A stretch of DNA of 64,000 nt from an uncultured Clostridia bacterium (GTDB taxonomy: Bacteria; Bacillota; Clostridia; Oscillospirales; Oscillospiraceae). Location of the stretch: positions 1 through 64,000 of the forward strand of contig CAMVTO010000004.1 of NCBI GenBank assembly GCA_947170435.1, in the 5' to 3' direction. Position numbers and translations under genes: made by a program. Each line of letters starts with the position of its first letter. Position 1 is the stretch's first letter. Shown piece by piece: positions 15,833-26,300 of this stretch. Under the pieces are notes generated by a model. That model worked only from the letters and a program-made list of their open reading frames with translations. It searched no databases and was not told the DNA's origin.

Positions 15833-18800
15833 ATGAAGAAAACAAAACGGGTGTTCAGCTTTTTGCTGGCGGCAGCGATGGTGCTTGGGCTGCTGCCCGG
15901 CGTCACGCTGACCGCGGAGGCGACGGTGTCGCCGCTGGATTTTGACACGACGACGCTGGGCAAGTACACCAACTCCGTCCAGATCGGCGAGAGGTATGTT
16001 ATCAACCCCGGTCTGAACAGCGACACCCTGCCGACAGTTGGCTGCCAGGGCTACACGGTCGTCGACCCCTACGGGTCCATCGGCAAGACCGGCGAAGCCT
16101 CGGATACCCTGTTTGACAGCGTCGTCCAGTATAATATGTTCCAGAACTTCAGCCTCAACAGCAACGCTGTGGCAGGCTTCACGGTTGGGAACTATGAGAG
16201 CGGCAACAACAGCAAACGGATCCTCAACAGCGGCATGACCAACGATGACGCGCATGATCCCTACGCCATCACCATCGGTACGAGCGACGGCGACGACGAC
16301 GGCAGCATCACCGCTACACTCACGATCGCCAACAACCCCACGCTGAAAGCGATGGCGGAGGGCGGCAGCCTGGAATTCTACTTCTCCGGCCTGGTGTGCG
16401 GCGCGAAGACCGAGAAAAAGGCGCTCGGCATGAACTGGCTCGCCAAGGATAATCACACGAAGGTCACAGTAGAGGCAAGAGGAGGCACATGGTCGCGCAC
16501 TGTCCAAACCAATAACAGCGGAAAGCACATGGAGAGAATCAGCACCGACGGATGGCAGTCGATCGGGGCGAGTGGCACGATCACCATCAAGGTCAGCTTC
16601 AACGGCAACTCCGGCAAGAAGTGCGGCCTGTGCAACGGCGTGCTGCTCTTCCGCGTGAAAACGGCGCCGCAGCTGAAGAGCTACACGCTCTATACCGACG
16701 GCGATTACCGCTATAGCACCGCCCACGAGATCCTGCTCAAGCAGAACAGCAAGATCGGTGTGGATCTGCAGTTCCAGTATGCGGACGGAAAGCCCGCCTA
16801 TGTGTTCCCGACGATGATGGGCCAGCACATCCAGATGGGCGACTCCTACAAGCTGCTCAGCCAGCTTGCCAACCACAAGCTGTTCAACAACGCGCTGGGC
16901 ACCGGCGAGGCGAATCAGGGCGAGGCGGTGTACCTCAAGCTGGTGGGGCTGAACGGGGCGCTTACCTCCTCCGGGAGTGTCGCATATACGGACATCACCC
17001 ATGACGCGGGCGACGGCGCGGATCTGATGGTCGCTGCCGCGAAGAGCGGCACGGGCTTCAAATCCATGCAGTACGTGTGGGTCTGCTCGTCCACGGACTA
17101 CAACAACAACCAGCCCTTCCTCCAGGGCGCGGATTGGGACGGCCTTGACCCGAAGAGCAACAGCTACAGCTTTGTCTCAAAGCTGTATTACGCCAGCCTG
17201 CACGATCTGGCGGGCAGCCCGCTCGTGATCAACAATCAGAAGACGTACACCATGAGCGGCAACGACTATCCCAAGCTGGGCGGCGTCGTGCACGTGCAGA
17301 AGGGCAACGCGGCGGATAAATACACGAGGGGCTCCAGCAGCGCTCCCGAGTACGCCCCCCTCGGATGGGCGGACTACGTCGCGGACGGCATCCAGCCGAA
17401 GTACACGCTGACCGCCAACGGCGTGCAGCCGGACATCCTCACGGGGCTGAAGCTCAATGCCGGGGACTCGTTCACCGTCTACCTCAACTTCTATGAGGGC
17501 GTGCAGGCGAGACAGTTCAAAGACGACGGCTCTTCGACCGGCATGATCGACAGCGACACGAAGCTGGTGTTCAAGAACGGCCTTGTCGGCACCTATATGC
17601 CGCCCGACAGCGACAAGCTGACCAAGGCGGGCAGCCGCCAGTGGAAGTTCCGGGTCACGGTCGACAAGAATACAACGGAGGTCATCGGCAGCGACTTCCT
17701 TGAGGTCGATCACCTTGAGAATGGAGCTCAGCAGGGCAAAGCCGTGCTCACGGACTATGTGGGCAACCGGATGACGGAGAGTGACGCCACGCTCGGCGAA
17801 GCCTACAACCGTAAAATGTCGTGGGCGAGGCTGCAGATCGACAACACCGTGCCGACGCTGGAGAAAGCGGACGATAGCGGTGTGATCAGGATCACTGGCA
17901 CGGATGCGGGCGTCGGACTGTTCCGCCCGGAGAATACCACGTCCGGCACGCAGGTAAGTGGAGACAGCGGCTTGGTGTATTACACCTGGGTCAGCATTCC
18001 GAGCAACGAGCTGGCGGCGGGCGAAAGCGGCATGGTGGATGTAGCCGCGCCGGATGGGAAAGGCACGATCAAGGTCTATCCGAGCGTGAAGGCGGCGCTG
18101 AACGTGCTCGCCGGAAACACGGACACCGGAAACTATAACTATGCCGCCGTGAAGCGCTATTCCCTCACGGCAGAGTCGCCGAGCGGCTACACGATCGCCT
18201 CCCTGAACAACGGCGGTACGGTCGCCGCGCCGGAGGGGGCGGGCAGCTACTACCTGCTGGGGTTTGCCGCGGACATGACGTGGGACAGCGCGCGCCAGCT
18301 GATCGAGTATGACAACTACCAGAACACCCGCAAGACGGAGACGGGCGCACAAGAGTTCTTCGCCGAGATTGCCGGTGAAGACGTTATGAAGTCCGGCGAC
18401 TACGAGGCGGTGACATCGACAGGTGAAGCCAGTGCTTGGAGCAATACCGCGGACTGGCAGAATAAATACACGAGCTACTATTATCTGAACAACAACAACA
18501 ACTATCAGAACATCCCCGCGCTGGCGTCCTACCCCGAGTGGGCGAGCGGCAAGTACTACGGTGTCGATTATACCGAGCTGAGCGAAGCTGAAAAAGAGTG
18601 GGACAGCTGGAAACAGCACTACACCGAGTATTATACGAAGAATAACGACGATACCTACAAGCAGCTTCAGAAGGTCAGCCCCATCCCGGAGTGGAAGACG
18701 GGTACTTATTATAAGGAGTATCTGATCGAGGACGCTGAGGAAAAACCGGACGGTTTCCCGACGAACTACTACGAGGCAGGCACTGACGGCTATACCGCCG

Positions 18801-21800
18801 TCGGCGTACCTGATTTTGCCGAGAGTACGGTTTATACGCTGGAGAGCAGCGAAAAGCTGACGATTGCTGGTGCGGCTATTGTAATGCAAGGCGATGATGC
18901 CTATGTGAAGGTTGACGAAGAACCGGGCAGCAATCCGTATTACAGAGCAGAGGGAGGAACGGGAATCACATCTGAGAAACCGACTCAGGGCAATAACGAG
19001 ACTGTCGAATACTTCATCAAGTGGGATGACGTCCGTCAAACCTACTTCAAGAAGGACGGCAACAACTACTATCTGACGGAGACGCCTGAAGCGGGAGCGT
19101 ATTACACGCTGACGGCAAATCAGGTGGGGAGCGAGCCCGACGATTGGAACACCTATTGGTGGGGGAAGCAGACGGGCAACGACACCTATTACGCGTGGCG
19201 CGCGAATTCAAATGATGTGAACGGAAACGTCAGCAGCTTCACGGTCGAGACGTATGTGCCGGTTGCGGCGGATACCGCCTATGCAGCAAGTAGATACTAT
19301 CGGCTCGGCAATAATGATAATTATGAACTGCTTACGGACAGTAGCGCGCCGGGAGACTGGGGTACCGGCGACTACTATGAGAAGAGTGCTTTGCCGGTAG
19401 GCTTTGTCGCCATGGAGACAGCGGCAACGTACGCCAAGAGCGTGTATTACAAGCAAATCGGCACCTCTGCCCCCATCTCCTCCGAGACTGCGCCGAGCGA
19501 TTGGATCACCAATTACACGGAGTATCAGGTGATGAGCGGCAACAGCCTGACCGCGGTGACCGCCGTTGAGGCGCCGACGGTCGACGCGAACACGACCTAT
19601 TACAAGTACGGCTATTCTGCGTTGACCGATAAGCCTTCGAACTGGGAGAACGACGTCTGGCAGAACTACAGCGTCAAGAGCGGAAACAACTATATCCCAC
19701 TGACGACCGCGGTCAAGAACCCGGGTGCATACGATCTGACCGTCGCAACGCTGACGCCCGCGCTGTCCAAGGACGGGGATAACATCCTTGCCACGATCAA
19801 CGGTACGCCGCAGCAGATCTATGAGACGTCCCCCGCACTGACAACTCTTGCGGATGCCGTATTCATAACGTCTGCTTCGGACAGCGAGACTGTGAAGAAG
19901 CAGATCGCGGCGGACAAGGCGGCGTTCCTTGAGGAGATCGCCGCATGCAGCACCTATCTCGAGCGCGTGAACGTCATCCTGTCCTATCAGGAGTTCAACG
20001 AGAAAGTTCTCTCGGCGACGCAGAAGATGCTGATAAAGTCCCGCGATTACAGGACCTGGACGGGCGCCTACGAGAAGATCGACTCCAACTGGACGTTCAA
20101 GGCGTGGCCCGGCGTGGATAAGCTTCCCCCGTACTTGTCGGGCGAGGCGACGGTGAGCGAAGATAACACCAACAACCCGACCGTGACCTTCACCGTGCGG
20201 GACGACACCGCGGTCGCCGCCCTGCGCTACAAGTTCGTCGCGGCAGGGTCCGCCGCGCCGGATGCGAACGGTATGGCGACGAACGCCGTCAACTTTACGA
20301 ACTTCGATAATGGCGTTGCGAATGTGACGACGCAGAGCATGGGCGAGGTTACCACGGGCAGCTATGACCTTTACGTTTACGCGGAAGATGCCGCCCATAA
20401 TCACGCGATCCTCAAGGTCGCGACCGTGAAGTACAACGCCGCCTATGCCAGCAGCTCGGTTACCGCGACGCTCAGCTCCAACGTGAGCGCGGGCACTGCG
20501 GTCAAGAAGATCGACAACATGGCACTGACCGTCAAGGGCGAGTACAAGAACAAGCAGCCCTACGCGGACACGAACACGGGTGCCAAGATTGATTACGCCC
20601 TCAGCACGGGCATCGACAGCAGCGCGATCACCGCTTGGACGGAAGTCGCTGTCAGCACCGGCACGGTCGGCACGGCGGACGCGAGCGGCATGAAGCCTTA
20701 CACCGTCACCCTGCCGGAGCTGGGCGGGGACCTGACCGGCACCTATTACGTCCACGTCAAGCTGACGTATGATGGCAAGACGTACACGACCCACAGCGCG
20801 GCGTATGTGTTCGACAACGAGGGCCCGCAGCTCAGCACCAACACGCTGAGCAGCACCGGAACGAGCGTCACGGTCTCCGTGAGCGCGCGCGATACGGGCG
20901 CGGGCGTCAAAACGGTGTGGTATCAGTGGGCGGACGCACAGCCTGCTAATGAAAGCGAAGGCTGGATCGAGCTGAAGGACAGCAGCGTGACCTACACGAA
21001 GCAAGGGGACGAAACCGCCAAGACCCTGTATGTCAAGGCGGAGGATCAGCTCGGCAACGTCAAAACAGCAAACATGAACGTGCAGCTCAACGGCGTCACG
21101 CCGGTGACGCCGGGCAGCGCCCCCACACCGACGAAGAACCTGGTTGCGGTTGACGCAAACACGTCCGTGATAGAGCTGACGCTCGACGCAGACAAGATCA
21201 CCGCCAACACCGAATACTCCTACGCGCTGGTCGACAGCAGCGTGACGGACAGCACGAACGCAACGTTTAAGTGGAGCCGCTGGATGCCGTTTGAAAGCAC
21301 GGTCAGCATCGGTGCCGGTGCAGGCTCCGGCAAGAGCGTAGTGCTTCGCTTCCGTGAGGGCGGCGGCGACGCGACGGCACTGGAGACCAGTTGGAACGAA
21401 CGCATCGCAATTCCTGCGAATGTTCTGACCGGCACTTACGCCACCGTGTCCCGCAGCACGCTGAACAACGTCGGTCAGGTAACGCTGGTATTCAGCAGCG
21501 CGGTGACGAAGAGCAACAGCGAGTTGATCACCACCGATACCATCAACGCGAACGGTGTCTATGAGTACACGCTGGGTGAAAAGAAAATCTACGTCAGCGT
21601 GAGCAACATCATCAGCGCCCCGCCGACCTACAGCATCGCCTACTCCACAACGGAGCCCACCGCCGGCAGCGTCGGCGTGACGGTCACGCCGGACGCGATG
21701 AGCGAGGTCATCGCCGTGAGCTACACCCCGGCAGGCGGCACGTCGCGGACCGAGAAGCCCAGCGATATCTTCACGTTCACGGAGAACGGCAGTGTGACCT

Positions 21801-23200
21801 TCACGCTGGACAACGGCTATATGCTGGGCGGAAAGCCGCAGTATACATTCGCCACGGCGACCGTGAACTGGATCGACACGACCGGGCCTGTTGTTGCGAC
21901 TGCCGTGACCGGCTGGCCCGACGCAGGCAGCAGCCTGAGCTCGGGCGCGTACATCAAGCTGAGCGCGGCGAGCAAGTTCAACGTCGCAAAGACGCCCGGC
22001 GGCGTCCGCTGGATCGAGGAGGGCACGTCGGAGACCATGAAGGTCGTCGAGGATTCCTACTATTCCGCCAAGACCAAAAAGATGGAGACCATCGAACGGA
22101 CCGTGACCGGCCTTAAGGAGTACACCTACTTTGTCGAGGAGAACGGCACCTACAGCTTCACCGTGATGAACGCGCTCGGCGCGACCGCCGTAAAGACCGT
22201 TACGGTGAGCGGGATCGTCAAGCCCTTCGTGTTGGACAGCGACACGGCGACGGTTCAGGACGACGGCGTGACGATTCAGGTGACCGGCAAGATGTACGGT
22301 TACGATAAGGGGAACAGACTTACCTCTGCCGGCATGAAAGTTGAATATGGAAACACGACGACCGACGGCGCGACGAACTTTACGCTGACCAAGAAATTCA
22401 GCACCAACGCGTACGGCACGCAGACGGTCACGGATACGGCAGGGAACCGGGCGACGTTCAGCTACGCCGTCAGCGGCGTGGATCTCACCCGCCCGACGAT
22501 CACCGTGAAAGCGGTGGCGCGGGTGAGTCAGGGCAGTATTCCGGCGAATCTGTTTAATGCCCAGACGCTGACCTACTCGGACGGCGCGTGGACCGGGCTC
22601 AACGACTTCTGGAATGAATATGTGACCGTCACCGACGACAATACCAAGGAAGACGCGCAGGTGACCTTCCAGGCGAAGCTCGCCGCCGCGAGCGGCATCA
22701 CCAAAAACGGGTCTTATGCGGTCATCCTCACGGCAACGGACAAGGCGGGGAATGTGCAGACCCGGACGACCAGCCTGATGGTCATGCCGACGAACGCCAT
22801 GATGATCACGGATGAGAACGGCGTGCTGTTCTACTCCGGCAGCAGCGACGTGGCGCTGGTGAACGACAACGAGATCACCCTGACCATTTCCGACTACAAC
22901 CTGATGCAGTATGGCATAAACAAGGATTACGTCAGGAACAGTAAGGCGACCGTTGAAGTGTTCATCCAGGAAGGGCTGTATCGCGAGGGCCAGATGAAGC
23001 AGTTGCTCGGCTCGCTGACGTTTGACACGACGCGCAGCAGCGGCAGCGTGACCTATGACGCCGCAAACAACACCGCGACGCTGACGATCGACGTCACCAA
23101 GCTGACAAAAGCGGGCTGGTACACGATCATCATCCGCAACTCCGAGCGAGAGCGGGAGTACACGACCTTCTTCATCCAGCGGCTCAAGACGGGCAGCTGA
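15833..23200 (+). CDS. Giant secreted protein 1 (2455 aa), Tyr/Trp-rich tandem repeats and Ig-like domains
   Basis: The signal peptide is MKKTKRVFSFLLAAAMVLGL to about residue 30 (TLTAEA). The body is beta-rich and Gly/Ser/Thr/Asp-rich. About 873-1296 holds diverged repeats with a common plan of a YYxxxxNNxY block and PxWxxGxYY (for instance ALASYPEWASGKYYGVDYTE, VSPIPEWKTGTYYKEY). From about 1430 there are several Ig-like domains (LPPYLSGEATVSEDNTNNPT; VFDNEGPQLSTNTLSSTGTS; WIDTTGPVVATAVTGWPDAG). There is no SLH domain, LPXTG motif or C-terminal membrane segment, so its own anchoring is not evident. It lies between the protease gene and two SLH giants, which suggests assembly with them on the cell surface. 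The function is not known; an adhesin or coat role is inference. Confidence 0.88.
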   Translation: MKKTKRVFSFLLAAAMVLGLLPGVTLTAEATVSPLDFDTTTLGKYTNSVQIGERYVINPGLNSDTLPTVGCQGYTVVDPYGSIGKTGEASDTLFDSVVQYNMFQNFSLNSNAVAGFTVGNYESGNNSKRILNSGMTNDDAHDPYAITIGTSDGDDDGSITATLTIANNPTLKAMAEGGSLEFYFSGLVCGAKTEKKALGMNWLAKDNHTKVTVEARGGTWSRTVQTNNSGKHMERISTDGWQSIGASGTITIKVSFNGNSGKKCGLCNGVLLFRVKTAPQLKSYTLYTDGDYRYSTAHEILLKQNSKIGVDLQFQYADGKPAYVFPTMMGQHIQMGDSYKLLSQLANHKLFNNALGTGEANQGEAVYLKLVGLNGALTSSGSVAYTDITHDAGDGADLMVAAAKSGTGFKSMQYVWVCSSTDYNNNQPFLQGADWDGLDPKSNSYSFVSKLYYASLHDLAGSPLVINNQKTYTMSGNDYPKLGGVVHVQKGNAADKYTRGSSSAPEYAPLGWADYVADGIQPKYTLTANGVQPDILTGLKLNAGDSFTVYLNFYEGVQARQFKDDGSSTGMIDSDTKLVFKNGLVGTYMPPDSDKLTKAGSRQWKFRVTVDKNTTEVIGSDFLEVDHLENGAQQGKAVLTDYVGNRMTESDATLGEAYNRKMSWARLQIDNTVPTLEKADDSGVIRITGTDAGVGLFRPENTTSGTQVSGDSGLVYYTWVSIPSNELAAGESGMVDVAAPDGKGTIKVYPSVKAALNVLAGNTDTGNYNYAAVKRYSLTAESPSGYTIASLNNGGTVAAPEGAGSYYLLGFAADMTWDSARQLIEYDNYQNTRKTETGAQEFFAEIAGEDVMKSGDYEAVTSTGEASAWSNTADWQNKYTSYYYLNNNNNYQNIPALASYPEWASGKYYGVDYTELSEAEKEWDSWKQHYTEYYTKNNDDTYKQLQKVSPIPEWKTGTYYKEYLIEDAEEKPDGFPTNYYEAGTDGYTAVGVPDFAESTVYTLESSEKLTIAGAAIVMQGDDAYVKVDEEPGSNPYYRAEGGTGITSEKPTQGNNETVEYFIKWDDVRQTYFKKDGNNYYLTETPEAGAYYTLTANQVGSEPDDWNTYWWGKQTGNDTYYAWRANSNDVNGNVSSFTVETYVPVAADTAYAASRYYRLGNNDNYELLTDSSAPGDWGTGDYYEKSALPVGFVAMETAATYAKSVYYKQIGTSAPISSETAPSDWITNYTEYQVMSGNSLTAVTAVEAPTVDANTTYYKYGYSALTDKPSNWENDVWQNYSVKSGNNYIPLTTAVKNPGAYDLTVATLTPALSKDGDNILATINGTPQQIYETSPALTTLADAVFITSASDSETVKKQIAADKAAFLEEIAACSTYLERVNVILSYQEFNEKVLSATQKMLIKSRDYRTWTGAYEKIDSNWTFKAWPGVDKLPPYLSGEATVSEDNTNNPTVTFTVRDDTAVAALRYKFVAAGSAAPDANGMATNAVNFTNFDNGVANVTTQSMGEVTTGSYDLYVYAEDAAHNHAILKVATVKYNAAYASSSVTATLSSNVSAGTAVKKIDNMALTVKGEYKNKQPYADTNTGAKIDYALSTGIDSSAITAWTEVAVSTGTVGTADASGMKPYTVTLPELGGDLTGTYYVHVKLTYDGKTYTTHSAAYVFDNEGPQLSTNTLSSTGTSVTVSVSARDTGAGVKTVWYQWADAQPANESEGWIELKDSSVTYTKQGDETAKTLYVKAEDQLGNVKTANMNVQLNGVTPVTPGSAPTPTKNLVAVDANTSVIELTLDADKITANTEYSYALVDSSVTDSTNATFKWSRWMPFESTVSIGAGAGSGKSVVLRFREGGGDATALETSWNERIAIPANVLTGTYATVSRSTLNNVGQVTLVFSSAVTKSNSELITTDTINANGVYEYTLGEKKIYVSVSNIISAPPTYSIAYSTTEPTAGSVGVTVTPDAMSEVIAVSYTPAGGTSRTEKPSDIFTFTENGSVTFTLDNGYMLGGKPQYTFATATVNWIDTTGPVVATAVTGWPDAGSSLSSGAYIKLSAASKFNVAKTPGGVRWIEEGTSETMKVVEDSYYSAKTKKMETIERTVTGLKEYTYFVEENGTYSFTVMNALGATAVKTVTVSGIVKPFVLDSDTATVQDDGVTIQVTGKMYGYDKGNRLTSAGMKVEYGNTTTDGATNFTLTKKFSTNAYGTQTVTDTAGNRATFSYAVSGVDLTRPTITVKAVARVSQGSIPANLFNAQTLTYSDGAWTGLNDFWNEYVTVTDDNTKEDAQVTFQAKLAAASGITKNGSYAVILTATDKAGNVQTRTTSLMVMPTNAMMITDENGVLFYSGSSDVALVNDNEITLTISDYNLMQYGINKDYVRNSKATVEVFIQEGLYREGQMKQLLGSLTFDTTRSSGSVTYDAANNTATLTIDVTKLTKAGWYTIIIRNSEREREYTTFFIQRLKTGS

Positions 23201-23210
23201 GAAAAAACGG

Positions 23211-23252
23211 AGGCGTCCTCCGTCCGGCGAAAGCCGGGCGGGGGAGCCGCCT
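23211..23252 (+). other. GC-rich hairpin between giant genes 1 and 2
   Basis: AGGCG..CCTCCGTCCGGC and GCCGGGCGGGGGAGCCGCCT form a long stem capped by a GAAA tetraloop. No U-tract follows, so it is not a classic terminator. A partial terminator or mRNA stabiliser between two coding units is plausible. Confidence 0.5.
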
Positions 23253-23316
23253 CGGCGCAGACCAACGCAGAGACAGGCAGAAGCATACGCTTTGATTCCA
23301 AAGGGGGAAACAAAGA

Positions 23317-26300
23317 ATGAAATTATCCAAAAGGCTGCTGAGCATCGTTTTGACGGCGGTGATGCTGCTCGGGATTTCGCCGCTCGGTTACGTTCCGGCG
23401 TACGCCGCGACAGGGACTGACGGCGAAACGACGGCTGTCGTTGAGAACAGTTACATCAAGGCGACTGTGGACAAGCGCACAGGCCGCTTCAGCATCAGCA
23501 CCACGGGCGGCCAGCCCGCGCGCAGCAAGGACAACAACACGAGGATGACATTCAGCGGCGACGACACGTCGTTTACGACGTTCCGCATCAACGGCACCGA
23601 CTACATCTTCGGAAACCAATATGATCTACAGTTGGCAAATCGTATCGCATCCGCGCCGATTTCCACGACCGTTTACGAAGAGGAAACCACAGACTCGAAC
23701 GGCGCGAAAACGAAGACCGGGAACTGGATCATCAGCTCCACGTGGAACGTGGAGAACATATACATCACGCAGAATATCGAGGTCTTTAACGACGCGGAAA
23801 CCACGACCGACAAGACGAAGGCCGGCATGGTGATGATCGACTATACGGTCGAGAACAAGAGCGGAGCGCCCGCCGACGTGGACGTCCGCATGCTGCTCGA
23901 CACGATGCTCGGCATCAACGACGGTCCCGCTTATCAGAACGGCGTCAACCAGCTCAACGTCCATCAGACGGAGCAGGTGTTTTACAACAAGACGCTCAGC
24001 GAGGGCGACACAATCAACACCTACGCCAAGGCTGCGGACGGAAGCGCGGTAATGGATACCCTGACGGCCACAGAGGTGGAGAAGTATCAGATGCAGAACT
24101 ACTTCCTCCTGCGCGACGCCGGCAGCGCCACCAACCCGCTCGCCACAAATGTCTACGCCTACGGATATTACAACGTGGCAAATTCCGCGTCCGACCCTGA
24201 GGTCAACCGCGTCATCGTCGGACACTGGGCGCACCTTGCCAACAGCAAATACGACGTGGACGTGCAGCAGAACCTCGATTTCACCACGGACACCAACGAT
24301 TACGGCACGGCGGACACCGCTATCGCCTACTATTGGGACGACGCGGCGAAGCACACCATCGCGGCGGGCGCTACGCAGCACTATACGGCGCTCTACGGCC
24401 TGGGTGAGATCGTGTCGGAAAACCAGTCGCTCAATATCACCTTCCCCAACCAGACCTCCGTCATCGGCGTGAACGATGCGCAGACGGCGTATCTCAACGA
24501 CGGCGTGTTTCTTGTCAACGTGCACGTGCAGGTGCCGGAGGACAGCACGTTGCAGCATTCCTATCTGTCCTGCACCATGACGCTGGAGAACGGGCTGGAC
24601 TTCGTGAACAGCGATGGAAGCAGCACGAGCAGCGGACGCACGCAGACACAGGCGGCGCAGAAGGAGGCGGGCGCGAACGGAACGGCAAGCAAGTACGTCG
24701 CCGGCGACGCCTGCGACTTCCGCTTCTATGTGAAGGCGACCGGCCGCGCGTGGCCGACAACACGCGAATACATGGTCGAGGTGACCAGTGACGCGCTGGC
24801 AGGAACGGGTGTGACGGTCGGCGAGGGCGACAGCACATCGAGGGAACTGCGCGCGGCGACTCGTTCCGACTTCGTGCTTCTGCCCGCCATCGGCGATTTG
24901 CAGAAGACGGTCAGCTTCAGCCTCACCCCGGAGGAAGCCTTCCACACGGACGAGAAGATCATCACCGTCGGCATCAACAACGTCGAGGCTTACCGGGCGA
25001 AGTCCGGCAACACGCCGGCGAATTTCACCGCCTATCTGATCAACGAGGCCGACCCGGCACGGATGTACCAGGTCAAGGACGAGAGCGTCAGCCTCAACAC
25101 CAAGGACGGCGCAACCGGCACCATGACCATCAACTACACCGGCGGCATTGTCGTGGATTCATCCGGGAATGTTATTGAAAGAGAAAAGTACTACAACGAC
25201 CCTTATCTGCCCGACGGCGTTTACCGCGTGCAGGTGGTCTATACGGGCAGCTCCGACGCGGAGGAGAACGCGCTTCTCAGCTTCCGCACGTCGCAGACCA
25301 TGGCGGTCAGCGACAACAACGCGAACCGCATCCGCACCGGCGCCTATCTGGTCGTCGCCAAGCGGTTTCGCGACCTGAACAGCACGGAGTCGGCGAATTA
25401 CGAGAACTTCCTGCTTTCGCTCAAGCCCGAGGCGGGGATTTTGGAGCAGATCAGCGACTCGTTCAAGGGCATGGCAAGCAAGGATATCCCCTACAAGCAC
25501 CAGTCGAAACGCGTCCCGTATTACGAGATCAGGATCTTCCAAAACGAGGCGCAGCTCAACGCCTACCGCACAGAGATCAACGAGTATACCGCGGACCAGC
25601 AGGCTGCGCTCAACGAAAAAGACTCGCAGTATCTGGCGAAGGTCGGCAAATATTCTTACGATGAGGACCCCATCACGCGCTCCGTCTATGACAACAGCGA
25701 AGACTGGAACCACGGCGAAGTGCTGGTGGTCATCAAGGGCATGTGCAAGTCGCAGGGCAGCGGCGACAGCATCCAGTACTATGTCGACACCAGCACCGAG
25801 CGCGCGATCATCAACAACGTCGCCGTGTATGAGGGCGAAAATCTGCTCGTCAGCCGCGTGGCGGACATGACGGCGGATGGCGGCAGCCTGCATAATTTCA
25901 CACCCACAAATTACTATGGCGTGACGAGCTGCAACACGACGCTCTCATCCGGGCTGACGCTCGGCGAAGTCACGGTGCGCGGCGAGGGCAAGGTGTATCT
26001 GGAGTCCTCCGGCTTCGTGTTCCAGGACGGCGTCTGGACGCTGGACTTCTTCGACGGCTTTGACAAGAGCCTGTGGCGCCAGCTCCGCGGCACCTATGAG
26101 CCGGATGAGAGCCAAAAGACCGACATTGCGCCGACGAAGGATTCCATCAAGCTGCACACCAGCGGCATTCTGGCGGATCAGGAGGATAAGCTCAGCTTCA
26201 TGGCGGAGCCGGACGTGTATTTCAACCGCCGCAGCCTCAGCCAGACGCGCACGTTCTACGATCACGGCCTCAACTATCGCGTGACGGAGTATGTGCTCTC

